Counted from the first letter of the stretch, positions 32,556 to 44,148 are shown. The stretch is DNA of 64,000 nucleotides from Puccinia triticina (GCF_026914185.1 NC_070572.1:3968001-4032000), one strand, 5' to 3'. The notes: a model not told the origin generated them from the sequence alone. Numbers and translations: made by a program.

Positions 32556-33230
32556 CGGCCATGGCCAAACTTGACACAAGCGTACCCTCCTTGGGGGAGC
32601 GTAGCGACCTCCGAAGGAGGGACTTGCCTCTAAAGTCGCATGTCTCGCCCTACAGGATCGAGACAAATGGCAGGGAGGACCCTACGCTCCCCCATTTTCT
32701 CCAATATCTCCCTGTTTCCTTTTGATTCATCCCGCGCCCTTTGCACCATTGGAATGGCAAGCTTCTTAGCTTATTTTCCCCCACTTCAAACTCCCCCGTA
32801 TCCATCCCCCCTTGTAAGAAATGTCCTGTAAATGTTGTTACATGGTGGATTTCTGTACCCAATCCCCCCCTTCGAGCCTGCGCGGGCTCAGGGAATTTCA
32901 AATTTTGAGCTCAAAAACCGCTGGATCACCTCTCCAGAACCACTTCACAGTAGGTGGAGTGGGCTAGTAATTATGTGTGTCAGCTAGGTAAAAAACTGTG
33001 AAATGGGAGCTGAGATTGCAGGCTACAAGTCTGTCTACTGATCAGATTTTTTTTAAACTACAAACTACATTTTTAAAAACATTTTGAAAATAAAAAATGT
33101 GTTTTTTTGCCAGAAATTCTCGAGTCTGTAGGGCCAATGGTGTGACTTTAGAGGTAAGCCTCTCCTTCGGAGACGCTTCGCGCCTCCTCAGAGAGGCTTT
33201 GTTAAGCTCGGGCCATGGCGGACTGAGTGC
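32556..33230. mobile_element. Element with ~110-bp degenerate inverted repeats
   Basis: The left arm (about 32559-32672: ggccatggcc...cctccgaaggagg...cctctaaagtc...ccctacag) reappears inverted at about 33118-33222 (the ggccatgg, ctccttcggag, gactttagagg and ctgtagggcc blocks). About 450 bp lies between, with no transposase. I infer a decayed inverted-repeat element; exact termini are unknown. Confidence 0.6.
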
Positions 33231-33356
33231 AAACGAAGCAGCTGACCTGCTGGCCGGGACAGCGGCGAAATGGAATTCCAAAGCCACCAACGCAATCCAA
33301 GACTCCCCCAAAACCCCGGGGGTATCGGGGGTTTTTCGTAAATTTCTTGAGCCTAA

Positions 33357-33704
33357 GAGCATCCGCATCGGTGCGGGTGTAACTCGAGGAGTAACAGATC
33401 TGCTTACTCCCGGATTAGCGCTAGTCCCGGCCGGCAGCCGCATTGGTGCGGGATAAAAAGCTGTGTAAGTATGTGGTATGCACCTACAGCTTATGTAAGC
33501 TGTGTTTGGTGCATACTTTTGGGTGGGGAGGAGTGTCTGCATGCAGCGCTTACTCCCAGGATTAGCAAGGAGTAACTTTACTCCCGCTTACTCCAAATCG
33601 TACTCCCGGGAGGAGTTTAGTCCGATTAAATCGGACCCGATGCGGTTGCCGAGGAGGATTAGTTACGCTAATCCTCCCTTAATCCGCAACCAATGCGGAT
33701 GCTC
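33357..33704. mobile_element. 348-bp MITE with 'gagcatccgca' ends and TAA target duplication
   Basis: gagcatccgcatcggtgcgg at the left pairs with ccgcaaccaatgcggatgctc at the right, with one small gap. Both sides are flanked by TAA (33354-33356 and 33705-33707), the PIF/Harbinger-type duplication. The interior repeats ttactcccggattagc in both orientations. It lies 50 bp upstream of the first ATG of the next gene and so falls in its promoter. Confidence 0.85.
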
Positions 33705-33754
33705 TAACAAGGTAGACTGATTGTCCTTTCTTTCGTTAGCCGGGCGCAGGTGTA

Positions 33755-35493
33755 ATGTTCCAGGTCTTTTTTGCCAAAACGTTTCTCTTCTCCACCGCTC
33801 TCCGTCGCCCGTCAGGCCTTCTCAAACCAGCTCTCGCAACGCCGAAAAGGACTTCTTTGTCCTCAATCAAAAACAACCTGCATCAAATCATAAAAACGAG
33901 GCAAGACCTAGTAGCTCCCCTCTCTGAAGACAGCTCCCCTCAGGAAGGTACGCCGCTGCCATTATCGTCCTATTCTCAAACTCAAGCTTGCACATTAACT
34001 TTACTGAGAAGCGTATATCAATCTTTGTCGCAACCCATGCAGTGATATTTGCAATCAAACGTTCCGCCCCTCAAGCTAGCGTTAACCTTTTTCGCCAATT
34101 CGCCGAAGTTCTGGAAAAGGACTGGACCAGTGAATCTGCTTTGTATCTAATCCGACTACTCCACAAGCGACAAATCAACGTTGATACTTATTTCGAGTTC
34201 AAAAGTACGTTGCTTTGTTGTTTGTCAACAAAATCGCCTTTCAAATTCCCTATTGTGGCAGATATCACTGACACCGGGACCCCGCATCTCTCTGTTTTCA
34301 AAATGCTGTAGATAAAGTACCAGTGTCGTTCAGCAAAACAACATGGAGAGACCTGCAATCAGTTTTGGGTCTCCCATCATGGTTCTCAATCCCCACCAAA
34401 GCCCCTCAAAGGCTCTACATTTCGGACGATGCGTGCTACAAAATCTTTGAAGAAATTGACGAAGTCGAGTTGACAGTTGCACCCCTACAAGACTGCGACA
34501 ATGAAGCAAAAGTAGTCTTGTGGGTTACATCTGTAAGTTTCTCATTGTTTTCGGCCAAAAAAATTGCGTGCGATCCAACCATCTGAAATACTACATGTCT
34601 TCAAACCACACAGGTAATAAAAACCATCTTACTCCTATTCCGAGGAAAGATAAACAATGACGCCCAAGGTAATTTGCCGGAAGCCGCGTCGTCGCTAGGA
34701 GGACGGGTGGAGTTCCTTTACACCGTTCTTGATCAATGTATCGTCATGGTAACTGAAGCAAAAAGAGACGTGATAACGCGAGATGATTCAGCACAACTGA
34801 TGGTGGAGCTCGAATGTATGTGCATTCAGAATAAAAGAGTGGGACTGAGCTAACCTGCCTCAACTTCAACAGCTGCTCATTTGAGCAACTTATCTAAGGG
34901 ATTACAGCCTGGAGTCACCCGGGGTATTATGTGTTCTCGCGACGCATGGGAGTTCTGGACGTATGACGCAAATGCAAATTACAGCAGAAGTGATACACTA
35001 CCAACTACCAAGCCGGATGTCAATGTCTCGCTCAAGAATCTTAGACACATTTTCGAAGCCACCTATCACGTTTTTTTTGAAGGATACATGGAGGCTCTTG
35101 AAGCCTTTACCAAGCGTAGTGAGGCCGAGGTGAGGGTCTGCACTCAGTTAGGCGTGGAAACAGGCAATATGATCAAGTAGAACCTAACCTTTTTCCTGTG
35201 TGCAGCAGGAGGATGGCAAAGGCTTGCCCAAATGGAAGGCCGCGTTGGCACTAGCAAAGAGTGCATTCGGCAAGGCAAAAAAAGCAGCAGATGCAAATTC
35301 CTTTGATGATGCTGTCAGGGAGTTGCATGAAAGGTCAGGAGTTGCGCGTCATTTTCATCAGTAATTCCATTTTTTTTTTCTTGGGGGGGGGGCTAAAAAC
35401 ACTTCCTTTTGCAGCTTGAAGGAATTGCCGGAAGAGCATAATCGAATCTTGCCTGGGTACTCCAAGGCGTTCAAAAAGTGTACGGGTAAATGA
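33755..35493 (+). CDS. Unrecognised 7-exon gene (413 aa)
   Basis: I do not recognise the family. Exons: 33755-33947, 34043-34204, 34312-34532, 34614-34815, 34873-35129, 35206-35333 and 35415-35493. The lengths sum to 1242 nt, all introns are GT-AG (72-107 nt) and the frame stays open, which strongly supports a real gene. The N-terminus (about 30 residues with Lys/Arg, Ser/Thr and hydrophobics, no acidic residue: FFAKTFLFSTALRRPSG) could be a mitochondrial presequence. The middle and C-terminal parts are mostly helical-looking (NLFRQFAEVLEKDW, VEFLYTVLDQCIVMV, IFEATYHVFFEGYMEALEAF) and the tail is Lys/Ala-rich. No membrane segment or catalytic motif is evident. It sits between a MITE in its promoter and a hAT element 335 bp downstream. 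Translation could begin upstream if another exon exists. Confidence 0.75.
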
Positions 35494-35828
35494 GGCTGAA
35501 AAAAAACACTTCTATTTTTTTTTTCTTTTGTGAAATCCTTTCCTTTTTTTTCCTGAAAATGCAATACAAACTGAATTTAATAGCCATCTTGATTCAGCTC
35601 CAAACAAAATAAGCAAAAAGAACTAGAGAAAAACATTTTTTTTGTTTTGCCATAAAGAAACAATCAATTCATTTTCAAGATTTTTTGTAAGACCTGAAAA
35701 ACTGATATGCAACGATCCTCAGAACATAGCATATTGCTTAAGATAAATGGGTAATCATTAAGGCCGATGAGTCTGAAATCTTGCATGATAAACATATTAA
35801 AATTTGGATCGGTGGTACTTGCTTCATC
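35494..35828. other. 3' flank of the 413-aa gene
   Basis: AT-rich, with T runs at 35511-35523, 35545-35551 and 35637-35643 that fit a 3' UTR/terminator region. It ends at the 8-bp target site gcttcatc (35821-35828) of the hAT element. Confidence 0.4.
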
Positions 35829-38731
35829 TAGGGATGTTAATCGGGCTGGGCGGTCGATGGGCCGCCCGAACCCGGCCGGGTTCGGCCCGGGCTCGGGCTG
35901 GCATTTTGGGGATTTTTCAAGTTGGCCCGGCCCAACAGACCTGCGCCATTAGTCGGGCCGGGGCGGGTAGCCCATCGGGCCCCCCCCATTGAGTCGCGGG
36001 ACCCAATCAGATTACCTAATCAGCATTGATTGAGTCGCAGGACCTAATGACGGCCGCTGGCGCGCGCCATGCGCAACAAAATCTTGATCCCCACGCGTGT
36101 ACCAGTTTGTCCACCACACCGGGGGAACCCCCGAGCAGATATGTGATCAGGAGTCGGCGAGTTCCAAGGTGTTTGGCCTGTAATTACTGTACATACGACC
36201 GCACCTTCTTGGCAGCCACCCTTTGGAGTCCGACGACATGACAGGGTCTACCGGCGAGGAAATCGACATACAGGTGACAGCCGGACCAAATTTACGAGCC
36301 AACGAATCTGAAGATAATGATATCCCCCAAAGTCAGACTCTGGTACCGGCGGAAAGCCAAAGCAAATCACAAGACGGCCAATCAAAGAAGTGAAAACTCA
36401 CCAGTGAGGTTTGGGAGCACTTCTCCAAGATTATAGGTAAGTTATTGTTAATTTTTTTGTAATTTCCTGAATCTCCCATTACTTCCATTCAACTTGAAAT
36501 CACTCCCTCTTCTTTGCCATCTGAATTTTTAGATTCCGATGGCAAAGAAAAGGCCAAGTGCAACTACTGCAATTTGAAGCTCACAGGCGCCTCAACCGCT
36601 GGAACCAACCATCTCCATTGACACTTGAGGAAATGTATATCCGACAAAGGTGGTCTTGTTGTAGCCAAACAAGGTCGGTTGAACTTTGGCGTCCCAAATG
36701 GCGCCCCCAGCCGCTCTGTCTGGATTTATAATCAAGAACGATCTTGTATGTGCATGGCTGAAATGGTCATACTCCATGAATATCCCTTCGCCATGGCCAA
36801 GCACAAAGGATTTATTGCCTTTATGAAAGAAAATCAGCTGCAATTCAAGATGCCAGGACGTCTTACCTTGCGAAACAATTGCGTGAAGTTGTTCAACAAC
36901 CAAAAGGCAACCCTTATCAAGAAGCTTGGAACGGATGCCAAGCATATTGCACTGACCACTGACTTATGGGCATCGTCCGATCTCTCTGGCTACATGGTGG
37001 TGACAGCACACTATATCAGCCCAAGCTGGGACCTGGAGAAGTTAATCATTAGTTTCCACCCGCTTCCACCTCCGCACTCAGGCCCAGCTATTTCTGACCA
37101 ACTCAGCCATGTTCTTTGTGACTGGAAACTTGTCAACAACCTTGCATTTGTCACGGTTGACAATGCAACCTCCAACACTGCAGCCATGGCTAAACTCCAA
37201 CAATATGTGGACGAGCGCAGTTCGACTCCTGGTGCTGCAACCTCTCAGTTTTTTCACTTCCGCCGCCTTGCTCATGTAATCAACTTAGTTGTCAAGGATG
37301 GGATCAAATTCGCCAGTACCGCCGTTGATCGACTACAAAGTAGTGTTCATTACATCCATGGATCTCCAAGCCACATGGATTCCTTCAAAAAGGCCCTCAC
37401 TGCAGTCAGTATCAACCTCAAGAAGAAACATCCCTGCAAGGATGTCCCAACTTGTTGGAACTCGACTTACCTGATGATCGAGGCATCCTTGCCCTGCAAG
37501 TTAGCCTTTGAGGAACTAGCCATTCTGGACGACAATTTTGAATACTGCCCGACCGAGCTTCAATGGGATGAGCTAGCTTCCATGGAAGGGTTCCTAGAAC
37601 CATTTAACAAAGGTTTGTTATTTTCTTTTCTTTGCTTATTGGTTTTAGACTGACTTGGTTTCTTTTTTAGCCACTGTTTTGTTGATTGGCACACAGTACC
37701 CGACCATAAATTATGCCTACCGGGCAATGACAGCAATCAAGAGGCAACTCAAGGAAATAGCGGCCAAACCGAGCAATCTAACAAACCTCAACAAAATGAT
37801 CAATCCCATGAAGGCTAAGTTTGAAAAATACTGGGAGCCAGCAAAGTAAATCCTTGCAGTTGGACTCATCCTTGACCCCCGTTATAAGATGCGATATCTC
37901 TGGTTCAACCTTGAGCAACATGCAGCTGCAGATGAAGATGTCGGCGAATTTGTTGGAAAAGTAAAGTCGGCCGTCTTTGGACTTTGGAACCTGTACGTTC
38001 CAGCGCCATCATCTGTCACGGGCCTGACCAACAGTGAAGTCCTACCTTCCTCAAAAAAGAAGGCCATCAACGAGGATTTGAGTGCCTTCCATCAATATAT
38101 GGCCGGCACCATTGACACATCACCTAACACACTGGCCGCCGAGTTGGATCTCTACCTCAAGGAACAGAACCTCATCCTCTCCGACAATGATGATTTGGAG
38201 TTTGATCTGCTTGGCTGGTGGAAATTGAACGCTGCTTGATTCCCATCACTCTTGGAGATTGCCAGGACAGTACTCATGATCCCAACAACATAAGTAGCAT
38301 CCGAGTCAGCTTTCTCCACTGGTGGACGTGTTCTGGACAACTGTTGAATGCACCTCAATGAAGAATCAGTTGAGGCATTGATATTCACTCAAGACTGGAT
38401 CAAGGCGGCCATGTAGGGAAATTTGTTTTTTTGCCTCCTTTTTCATTATTTATTTATTTTTGTATTGTTATTGTGTTGTCCTCCCCTTGTAATAAGGTAG
38501 GAACACATTAAAACGTAGTAAAATGCAAAAAAAATGTTTGTTATAAAAAAAATAGACTCCTTTTTTTTTGGCTGGGGCCCGCCGGCGGCCCATGGGCCGC
38601 CCGAGTCATAAACGGGTTTGGGTTGGGTTGGCATTTGGAAGGAACTGGCCCGGCCCGACCCGTCCACTAAATTCCCGGGCTTAGCCAAGCCGGCCCATGG
38701 GCGGCCCGAGCCCGCCCGATTATCATCCCTA
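35829..38731 (+). mobile_element. Full-length but dead hAT transposon (2903 bp)
   Basis: The termini tagggatgttaatcgggc and (inverted right end) tagggatgataatcgggc are 18-bp repeats with one mismatch. The flanks are a perfect 8-bp duplication gcttcatc (35821-35828 and 38732-38739), the hallmark of hAT. Subterminal regions are G/C-rich with repeated 'cggcccgg' and 'gggccgcccga' blocks on both sides, likely transposase binding sites. It carries a degenerate transposase gene. Confidence 0.93.
36238..38415 (+). pseudogene. hAT transposase (BED finger ... dimerisation domain), nonsense-riddled
   Basis: The frame begins near 36238 (MTGSTGEEID). A BED-type zinc finger is split by an intron (VWEHFSKI before about 36436; CNYCNLKL...H.HLRKC at about 36558-36636). 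The central transposase part is open for 342 codons (36625-37653; LTTDLWASSDLSGYMVVTAHY, FVTVDNATSN, RRLAHVINLVVKDG). After an intron (about 37614-37670) come LILDPRYKM and the C-terminal hAT dimerisation motif (LGWWKLNAA.FPSL...VASESAFSTGGRVLD). In-frame stops lie at 36391 TGA, 36619 TGA, 37847 TAA, 38237 TGA, 38291 TAA and 38345 TGA. It is not functional, although the DNA ends look intact. Confidence 0.9.
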
Positions 38732-38925
38732 GCTTCATCCCATGGTTGTCTGGTGGTGAGTAGATTCATAAGTACCATGCCAAGGGACCAAACATCGTTC
38801 AAAAAGGTGTTGTAGGAAGGGACCAGAGTGAAGAACACATGTGCTGCAAGCATCAACAGCCATAGTAGCTCATTAGGAGCAGAATCATTTCAGTAGCTCA
38901 TACTATAGCGTGGAAAATCCACTCC

Positions 38926-40220
38926 AATCAACACCGCAAGCGCTGCGCTACACGCGGCGGGTTTGGGCCCGCTACGCTAGCGCTTTTATCAGTGGGCAGC
39001 CCGCTACGCTTTTCGCTGTTTTTTCAGGGAGACATAAGGGCTAGAAATTTAGCGAGCTTTTTTAGCGGCTTGCAGCTTTCTTTTGCTACGCTGACCGCTG
39101 CAACAGCGGGAAACTGCTTTGCTGAGCGCTAAAATCGTTACAACCGCTAAAATAGTGATTTTCCGTCCCTGATTGCGCTGAGCGCTGAAGTAGTGGAAAA
39201 AACGGTGCGCTGAGTGCTCAACAGTGGCAATGCACAAAAGTGCAGGGGTGCTCTGCGCTCTGGATGCCATGTGTTGAATTTCAGGCTTGTTTCCACTCAT
39301 CTCTGAAAATCCTTACACTTTATACTCCCTCCATTCCACCCTTTTTATTCTCCTCTATAGGCATGTTTTCAGATCAAAGATATCCAACACTTATGAGTCC
39401 CCATCCATTTGGTCTGTCTCTTGTTATGGTCATGTTTGCTTTCTTACTATCTTGTAGACCTTGATCCCTGATTAGATTAGATTGTCAGCTTTCCATCTTA
39501 TTGCTTATCCTCTTGTGTGCGCACTCTCTGCTAGGGATATTGATGTACCTTTTAACATGTCACAAGGAGTTTGAGAAGTTTCAAATTCATTATCATTTTA
39601 TTCATTATTATTCTCAACCACAGATTGATGCTTGTACATTGTCTACTTATAGTTAGCCCTGTACAAGAAATCAATCTTCATCGGTTCTCTCCTTCTTTTT
39701 CCGCTCCGCATCTAAGCCGCATCCGGCGATCCATCCATCATCACTGCCCCTTTTCTCAAACACCTTCAAGAGCTCTTCTCTTTCCCCTTGCCGGCAAAGA
39801 GTCAAAATCCCAAGACCATGCTCAGCAAAGAGGGACTTGGTGGCCAATGGCACTGCGACACGGTGCGCTATTAGCGCTCTTCTCAGTAAAAATTCACTTA
39901 AAGCTCAGCAAAAAGCTACTTCAGCGGCCCAAAATTTAGCAGCGCAGTGCTCTATCCACGCTATTTCAGAAAAAAGCCGCTAAAAGCGGTAAAAAGCGGC
40001 TCCAGCGCTATACTGCTTTCGCCGCGCTATTTTGTAGCAAAAGCGGGAAAAGGCCAGATTTGGCGTAGCAATCTTTTCGCTGCGCTTGCGCTGAAAATAG
40101 CGGTCCCCCGCTACCGCTATCGCTAATCAGCCCTGGAAATAGCGGGTAGATGCTACGCAACGGTATTTTACCGCTTTTCGTAGCGTAGCGCAGCACTTGT
40201 GGTATTGCTCCAATGGATGA
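38926..40220. mobile_element. 1.3-kb 'gctacgct/agcggt' repeat element
   Basis: The left end (caacaccgcaagcgctgcgctac at 38929-38951) and the inverted right end (caataccacaagtgctgcgctac, 40190-40212) match at about 19 of 23 positions. The arms are packed with tagcgg/ccgcta/gcgctgagcg. The middle (39300-39840) is unrelated AT-rich sequence and includes a block shared with 57.3 kb. No transposase is visible. Confidence 0.6.
39680..39795 (+). repeat. Dispersed repeat shared with 57299-57420
   Basis: Common blocks in the same order are ggttctctyccttctttttcc, gagccgcatccgg or aagccgcatccgg, a cactgccc stretch and a ctcttctctt stretch. The similarity is patchy over about 120 bp, in the same orientation. 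Nature unknown; possibly the 5' part of a degraded retroelement. Confidence 0.5.
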
Positions 40221-40805
40221 GACTCGAGTGTGATTTACTTGAAATGCAGATCTTCTGATTGTTTGATGTTTGATCTGTGATTTATTTGATAATTTGACTT
40301 GGGGCAAGGCACGTGGTTTGTGATCTGATTTGATACATACAACTGCAGGTGGGACCTAGAAGAAATGGGGAATAAAAAAAGATCTGGTCAGTCCTTGATG
40401 TTAGTTTTGAATAAGTTCACTCATCTCACATGGTATGAGCAAGTGTGGTGGGTGTTGGTAATTAAAAATCATTAATTACGTTGACAAGTACTTTTTCCGC
40501 GCAGCATTTCCCCCTGGAGGTTTGCGGGATGAGGAGTTGGTGATGTAACTAATGACTTTTAATGGAAGGAACATAGTGAGAAGACAACTATTATAGCAAA
40601 GCCAGTTACAGCAGTTCCAGTCAATAGGGAGTTTCACAATAAGGATTCTTGCTTCCCACGGGGCCAAAATGTTTTACTCGTGGGAAGCACCCTGAGCAGT
40701 GTTTAGCAATACTTGCGCAAGCGCGCGAACTCTTTCCTGGTGTGAGAATAAAGGCTGGTATGTTGGTAGAAATGTCCGCTAACCGCCCTCTTCAAGAATA
40801 TATGT
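40221..40805. other. Intergenic
   Basis: No gene or clear repeat. Frames are short, with no domain. Confidence 0.35.
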
Positions 40806-40814
40806 GTCCGGGCT

Positions 40815-41212
40815 CAGGGTGTAAACGGGTTGGGTTTGGGTAAAAAAACAGCGCCTGAACCTGACCCAACATTTAGCGCGGGTCAGGTTGGGTCGGGGAA
40901 GATTTTAGAATATGCTGCCCAAACCCAACCTGATGTCATACTATTTCGGGTTGGTTTGGGTCTTGGGTCCATCTGACCTCATAGGCGCCAAAAGCCCCCA
41001 ACTTGACTGTTGGAGGCGTCATAGCCGGGTTGCAGGCTGACCCAATTAGGAAATAGGCTGCCTGAACCCAACACAACAATTTTACAAGTTGGGTTGGGTC
41101 AGGTTCAGGTCATGTCATTTTCTTCAAGAATGTGCCCGAACCCAACCCAAAACCCAACAGGTCTCAGGTTGGTTTTGGGTCGGCCCGACCGATTTAAACC
41201 CTGAGTCCAGGC
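40815..41212. mobile_element. Non-autonomous hAT-like element rich in 'gggttgggt'
   Basis: The left end cagggtgtaaacgggttggg and the right end gtcggcccgaccgatttaaaccctg are degenerate inverted repeats. Flanks tccgggct and tccaggct match at 7 of 8 positions, consistent with an aged 8-bp target duplication. The interior alternates gggttgggt and acccaaccc. Non-coding. Confidence 0.55.
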
Positions 41213-43227
41213 TGTGTGATTATTGGTGTCTCGGATCCGCACCACTACTATCTGCTAGCCTTCAGCGCTCCTCTCTGAGCCTGATCTATAGTGTAATAAT
41301 CCGCAAGTGAATAAAGCTCTGCACTCCGCAAGTGACATCGTAAGTAAAGATAAAGTCACGTAAAACTCTCCTAATACTCTAGTACGTCCGTGAGTGTAAG
41401 TACAATAATGAGTAATACATAAGATAATATGATAATAGGATAAAGAAAAGAGAAGAGAAACCGTGAACCTCCACGCGCATCACCATTCCCACCCAATCCT
41501 GCAGATTCAACACTTTCCCGCACTAGTCCTTCAGCTCCGCCCACTTTATGCACGTTATTGTCCCAGAATCCGCTCCTCTCCAACGCTTGACCCCCCACCG
41601 TCCTCTGTCTATCCCCCGCCAGTCAGTCTCTCACCACCTCCTCCACCCCAGTTCCACCCACTAGTGGAACCCGCTTCAGCTGCTGTGGCTCACCTGCTGA
41701 CGCGCCGCTGCTACCAGTCCACGTGTGTAGTCCGCCGCAGTCCAGCCCTGTCTTTCCGCTCCGGTCCAAATACCCAATCCAAAATCCGCAATCCGCAATC
41801 CGTGCATTCCATCCGCGTGTGACTTTCCGTAAGCTTTCTTAGCGCGCTTTCTGACATCATCCTCAGTGCTTATGTCACCTGTGTAAAGCTCAAAAGTGTT
41901 CCTCAGCCTGCAATTTGTAACGACATTTTATGCACACACATGAGGGAAAAATTAGCAAAGTGAAAACAATGAACACCTTCATGAGAATGTGAATAATATG
42001 AATTGAAACCCAAGAAATCCTCCAAATCAACAAACAGGTCAGATTGAGTTATGATTTAATTGTGGCCATTGTGTCTTAGTGGTTTCAACTGTGTTCTGAT
42101 TGAGTTCCAGTTGATTTCTGCATGACTGAATCCAGGATCAGTTTCAGAACAGTTGTGGATGAGTTCAAGCGTTGTTCATTATTTATTACACTACTTTCCC
42201 CAAAAGCATCCAGCACAGTTCTGGAAAAAGGGTATGGTATGGCACTCTCTGGAGAGTACGTCAAAATTGCCCCTGGTGAAGGTGGCCAAAAAGAGACAAC
42301 AATGTTGACCTTGATGACATTGAGGCGTACTTCCATAATTCAAAGTTAGCTGATGGCCAGGTATCAATTTTTTCATCTTGTCTTCCTTCCCATTTGAAAG
42401 CTCCTCTTCCTAAGATATCCCCATGCTAAGATTTCCTTGTTTGCTTCAAAAAGGAATTAGGCCCTCTGCTGCTATACAAATGTCAATAGTGTGCAAACAG
42501 CTACAAACAGATACCAGAACACGCGCTAACCTATACAATCTTTGAGACGGATATAAAACCCAAGACCATGTCAGTCATAAGCAGATGCAATCAAAAATGA
42601 GGCAAAGATACCATTAAAACCAAAAGAGATTGAGACAAAACTAAATGAGAAAGAAAAAGATCCCATTAAGATGATGCTTGAGTCTGGAAGCTGCAACACA
42701 AAGGTCTTCAACCATTTGATGCTCTTTTGGCTAGTTAAACACTTTCTTCCCTGGAATTGCTTTGAGGACTTCACACTTGGTGTCACTTTAAACTACCATC
42801 AAAAAGGTAGTGGTCTCTTCTCTTGCAAGTGGGTTGCAAAGAAAGCCCACAAGTGTTATTTGAATTTGAAGAATAAGGTCATTGACCAACTCAAGGTGCC
42901 AGCACAATCTTTTTGTTTCTAAATTGTATTATTTACAATTTCATCTTGCTTTCTCCTCAATAAGCAGAAACTGATTGAAGCTTTTGAATTAATTAGAACT
43001 TGGATTAAAAGATAACACTTATACACAATGTCTGGACTACTAAGGGAAACCACCAGCCTTTTGGTTATTGTCAATTCCCACTAGAAAGCCCTCATTGTAT
43101 GTGTGCAGCCCAGGCTTGCTATCTCATAATTTCTGGGAACCCCTTGCTGATTATTCCACATCTGTTGCAGTTGAACTTCTTTGGAGAAGACATCTCTTGT
43201 CCTCCAGTCATGGTGGGGCCAGATTTG
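41213..43227. other. Intergenic, about 2 kb without a supported gene
   Basis: Frames up to 119 aa occur but lack domains and overlap others. A stretch around 42560-42930 (plus) has protein-like composition (LPWNCFEDFTLGVTLNYHQKGSGLFSCKWVAKKAHKCYLNLKNK) and may be a relic of a transposon or host gene that I cannot name. Confidence 0.3.
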
Positions 43228-43612
43228 ATGGTGTTCAAAATTGCATAGGTTTTCCTTTACATAACAGCATAAACTGAGAATTTGGCTGGGAGATGTCATC
43301 ACAAGTTTATGCACGTTGACATGTTCCCAGCCAAAATGTGTTTTATACTCTTATGTAAGGCCCTGTTTGGCAGCGTCATATTACGCAGCGTAATAATAGG
43401 AAACATGCTACATTACATATGGTAAAACATGTCTTCTTAGGATAATCTTTTGAAAGTAAACCCTCATAAGGCTTGGCAGTTTACTTCCAAAAGATCAGGC
43501 GGAAAAGTAATGTCTTGCACAATGTAGGGGGACATGGCAAGATTATTTGTTGCATAATAATCACGCTGCCAAACAGGGCCTAAACAATTGCATATGTAAT
43601 TTTAAACACCAT
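43228..43612. mobile_element. Palindromic MITE (same family as 6105-6263), interrupted
   Basis: The ends atggtgttcaaaattgcata and tatgtaattttaaacaccat correspond to those of the element at 6105-6263, and the internal ttggctgggagatgtcat is also shared. A 222-bp MITE plus its 3-bp duplication is inserted in the right arm. Removing that insert in thought leaves about 160 bp, the size of the other copy. Confidence 0.85.
43359..43580. mobile_element. 222-bp Tourist-like MITE
   Basis: ggccctgtttggcagcgt at the left pairs with acgctgccaaacagggcc at the right (18 bp, essentially perfect), flanked by TAA on both sides (43356-43358 and 43581-43583). Both the GGCCCTGTTTGG terminus and the 3-bp TWA duplication are typical of Tourist/PIF-Harbinger MITEs. 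It is inserted in the older MITE 43228-43612. A related end lies at 1675. Confidence 0.92.
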
Positions 43613-43899
43613 ATTTCTAGGTGATACAGGTTCTGGTCTTAGCAGCACTAAATCTGTTTCTGGATCCCTAACAGGAATTCCTCAAGTTTTAAATAGGCCT
43701 TTTGAATTTGCAAGGCATGCTACATAGCAAATTAATGTGATGGCCCAAGACATCATCAGTTCTCTCCCAAACTGGACGTTGTTGTCAAGCAAGTTGCCGT
43801 TTTTTTTTTTCTCCGAGCAACCAGGCTGTATAATCTCGTCAGGAGAGAGGCTAAGACATGTTTACTTGACGAAGGTGCCCTGCATCCACACTTGGGTAT
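43613..43899. other. Intergenic
   Basis: Nothing recognised. A T run at about 43800-43811 precedes the coding-like stretch that follows. Confidence 0.35.
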
Positions 43900-44148
43900 G
43901 TGGTTTTCCGCCAAAAAGCTGATAATTTCTCCGGCAAGGATGGAGAATTGAAATGGCATGCTCAAGAGTCAAAAGTGACTTGCCTTATACAGCTGTTACG
44001 GTATCCGTGTGGAAAGGTTTGGAATCTTCCTGGATATTCATATCCTGATATCAGGACTGCGGCGTGGTTTGGTTGCGCAGATATCGATCATAAGGGCAAG
44101 AAACTCACCGAGAACCACAACCCTGGTCTGAAGTCGCTCAAGAAGTAA
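43900..44148 (+). CDS. Possible last exon of an unrecognised gene
   Basis: An open frame ends 66 bp before the SBA1 start. The last 45 residues (LPGYSYPDIRTAAWFGCADIDHKG...NPGLKSLKK) have the composition of a real protein C-terminus. No family is recognised and upstream exons were not found, so the start is arbitrary. If real, it would be transcribed toward SBA1 with very little spacing. Confidence 0.25.
   Translation: MVFRQKADNFSGKDGELKWHAQESKVTCLIQLLRYPCGKVWNLPGYSYPDIRTAAWFGCADIDHKGKKLTENHNPGLKSLKK

Noticed and set aside
42560..42930. Protein-like stretch in the 41-43 kb gap
   Set aside because: Frames are interrupted and no domain is recognisable; it may be an old relic but cannot be supported.
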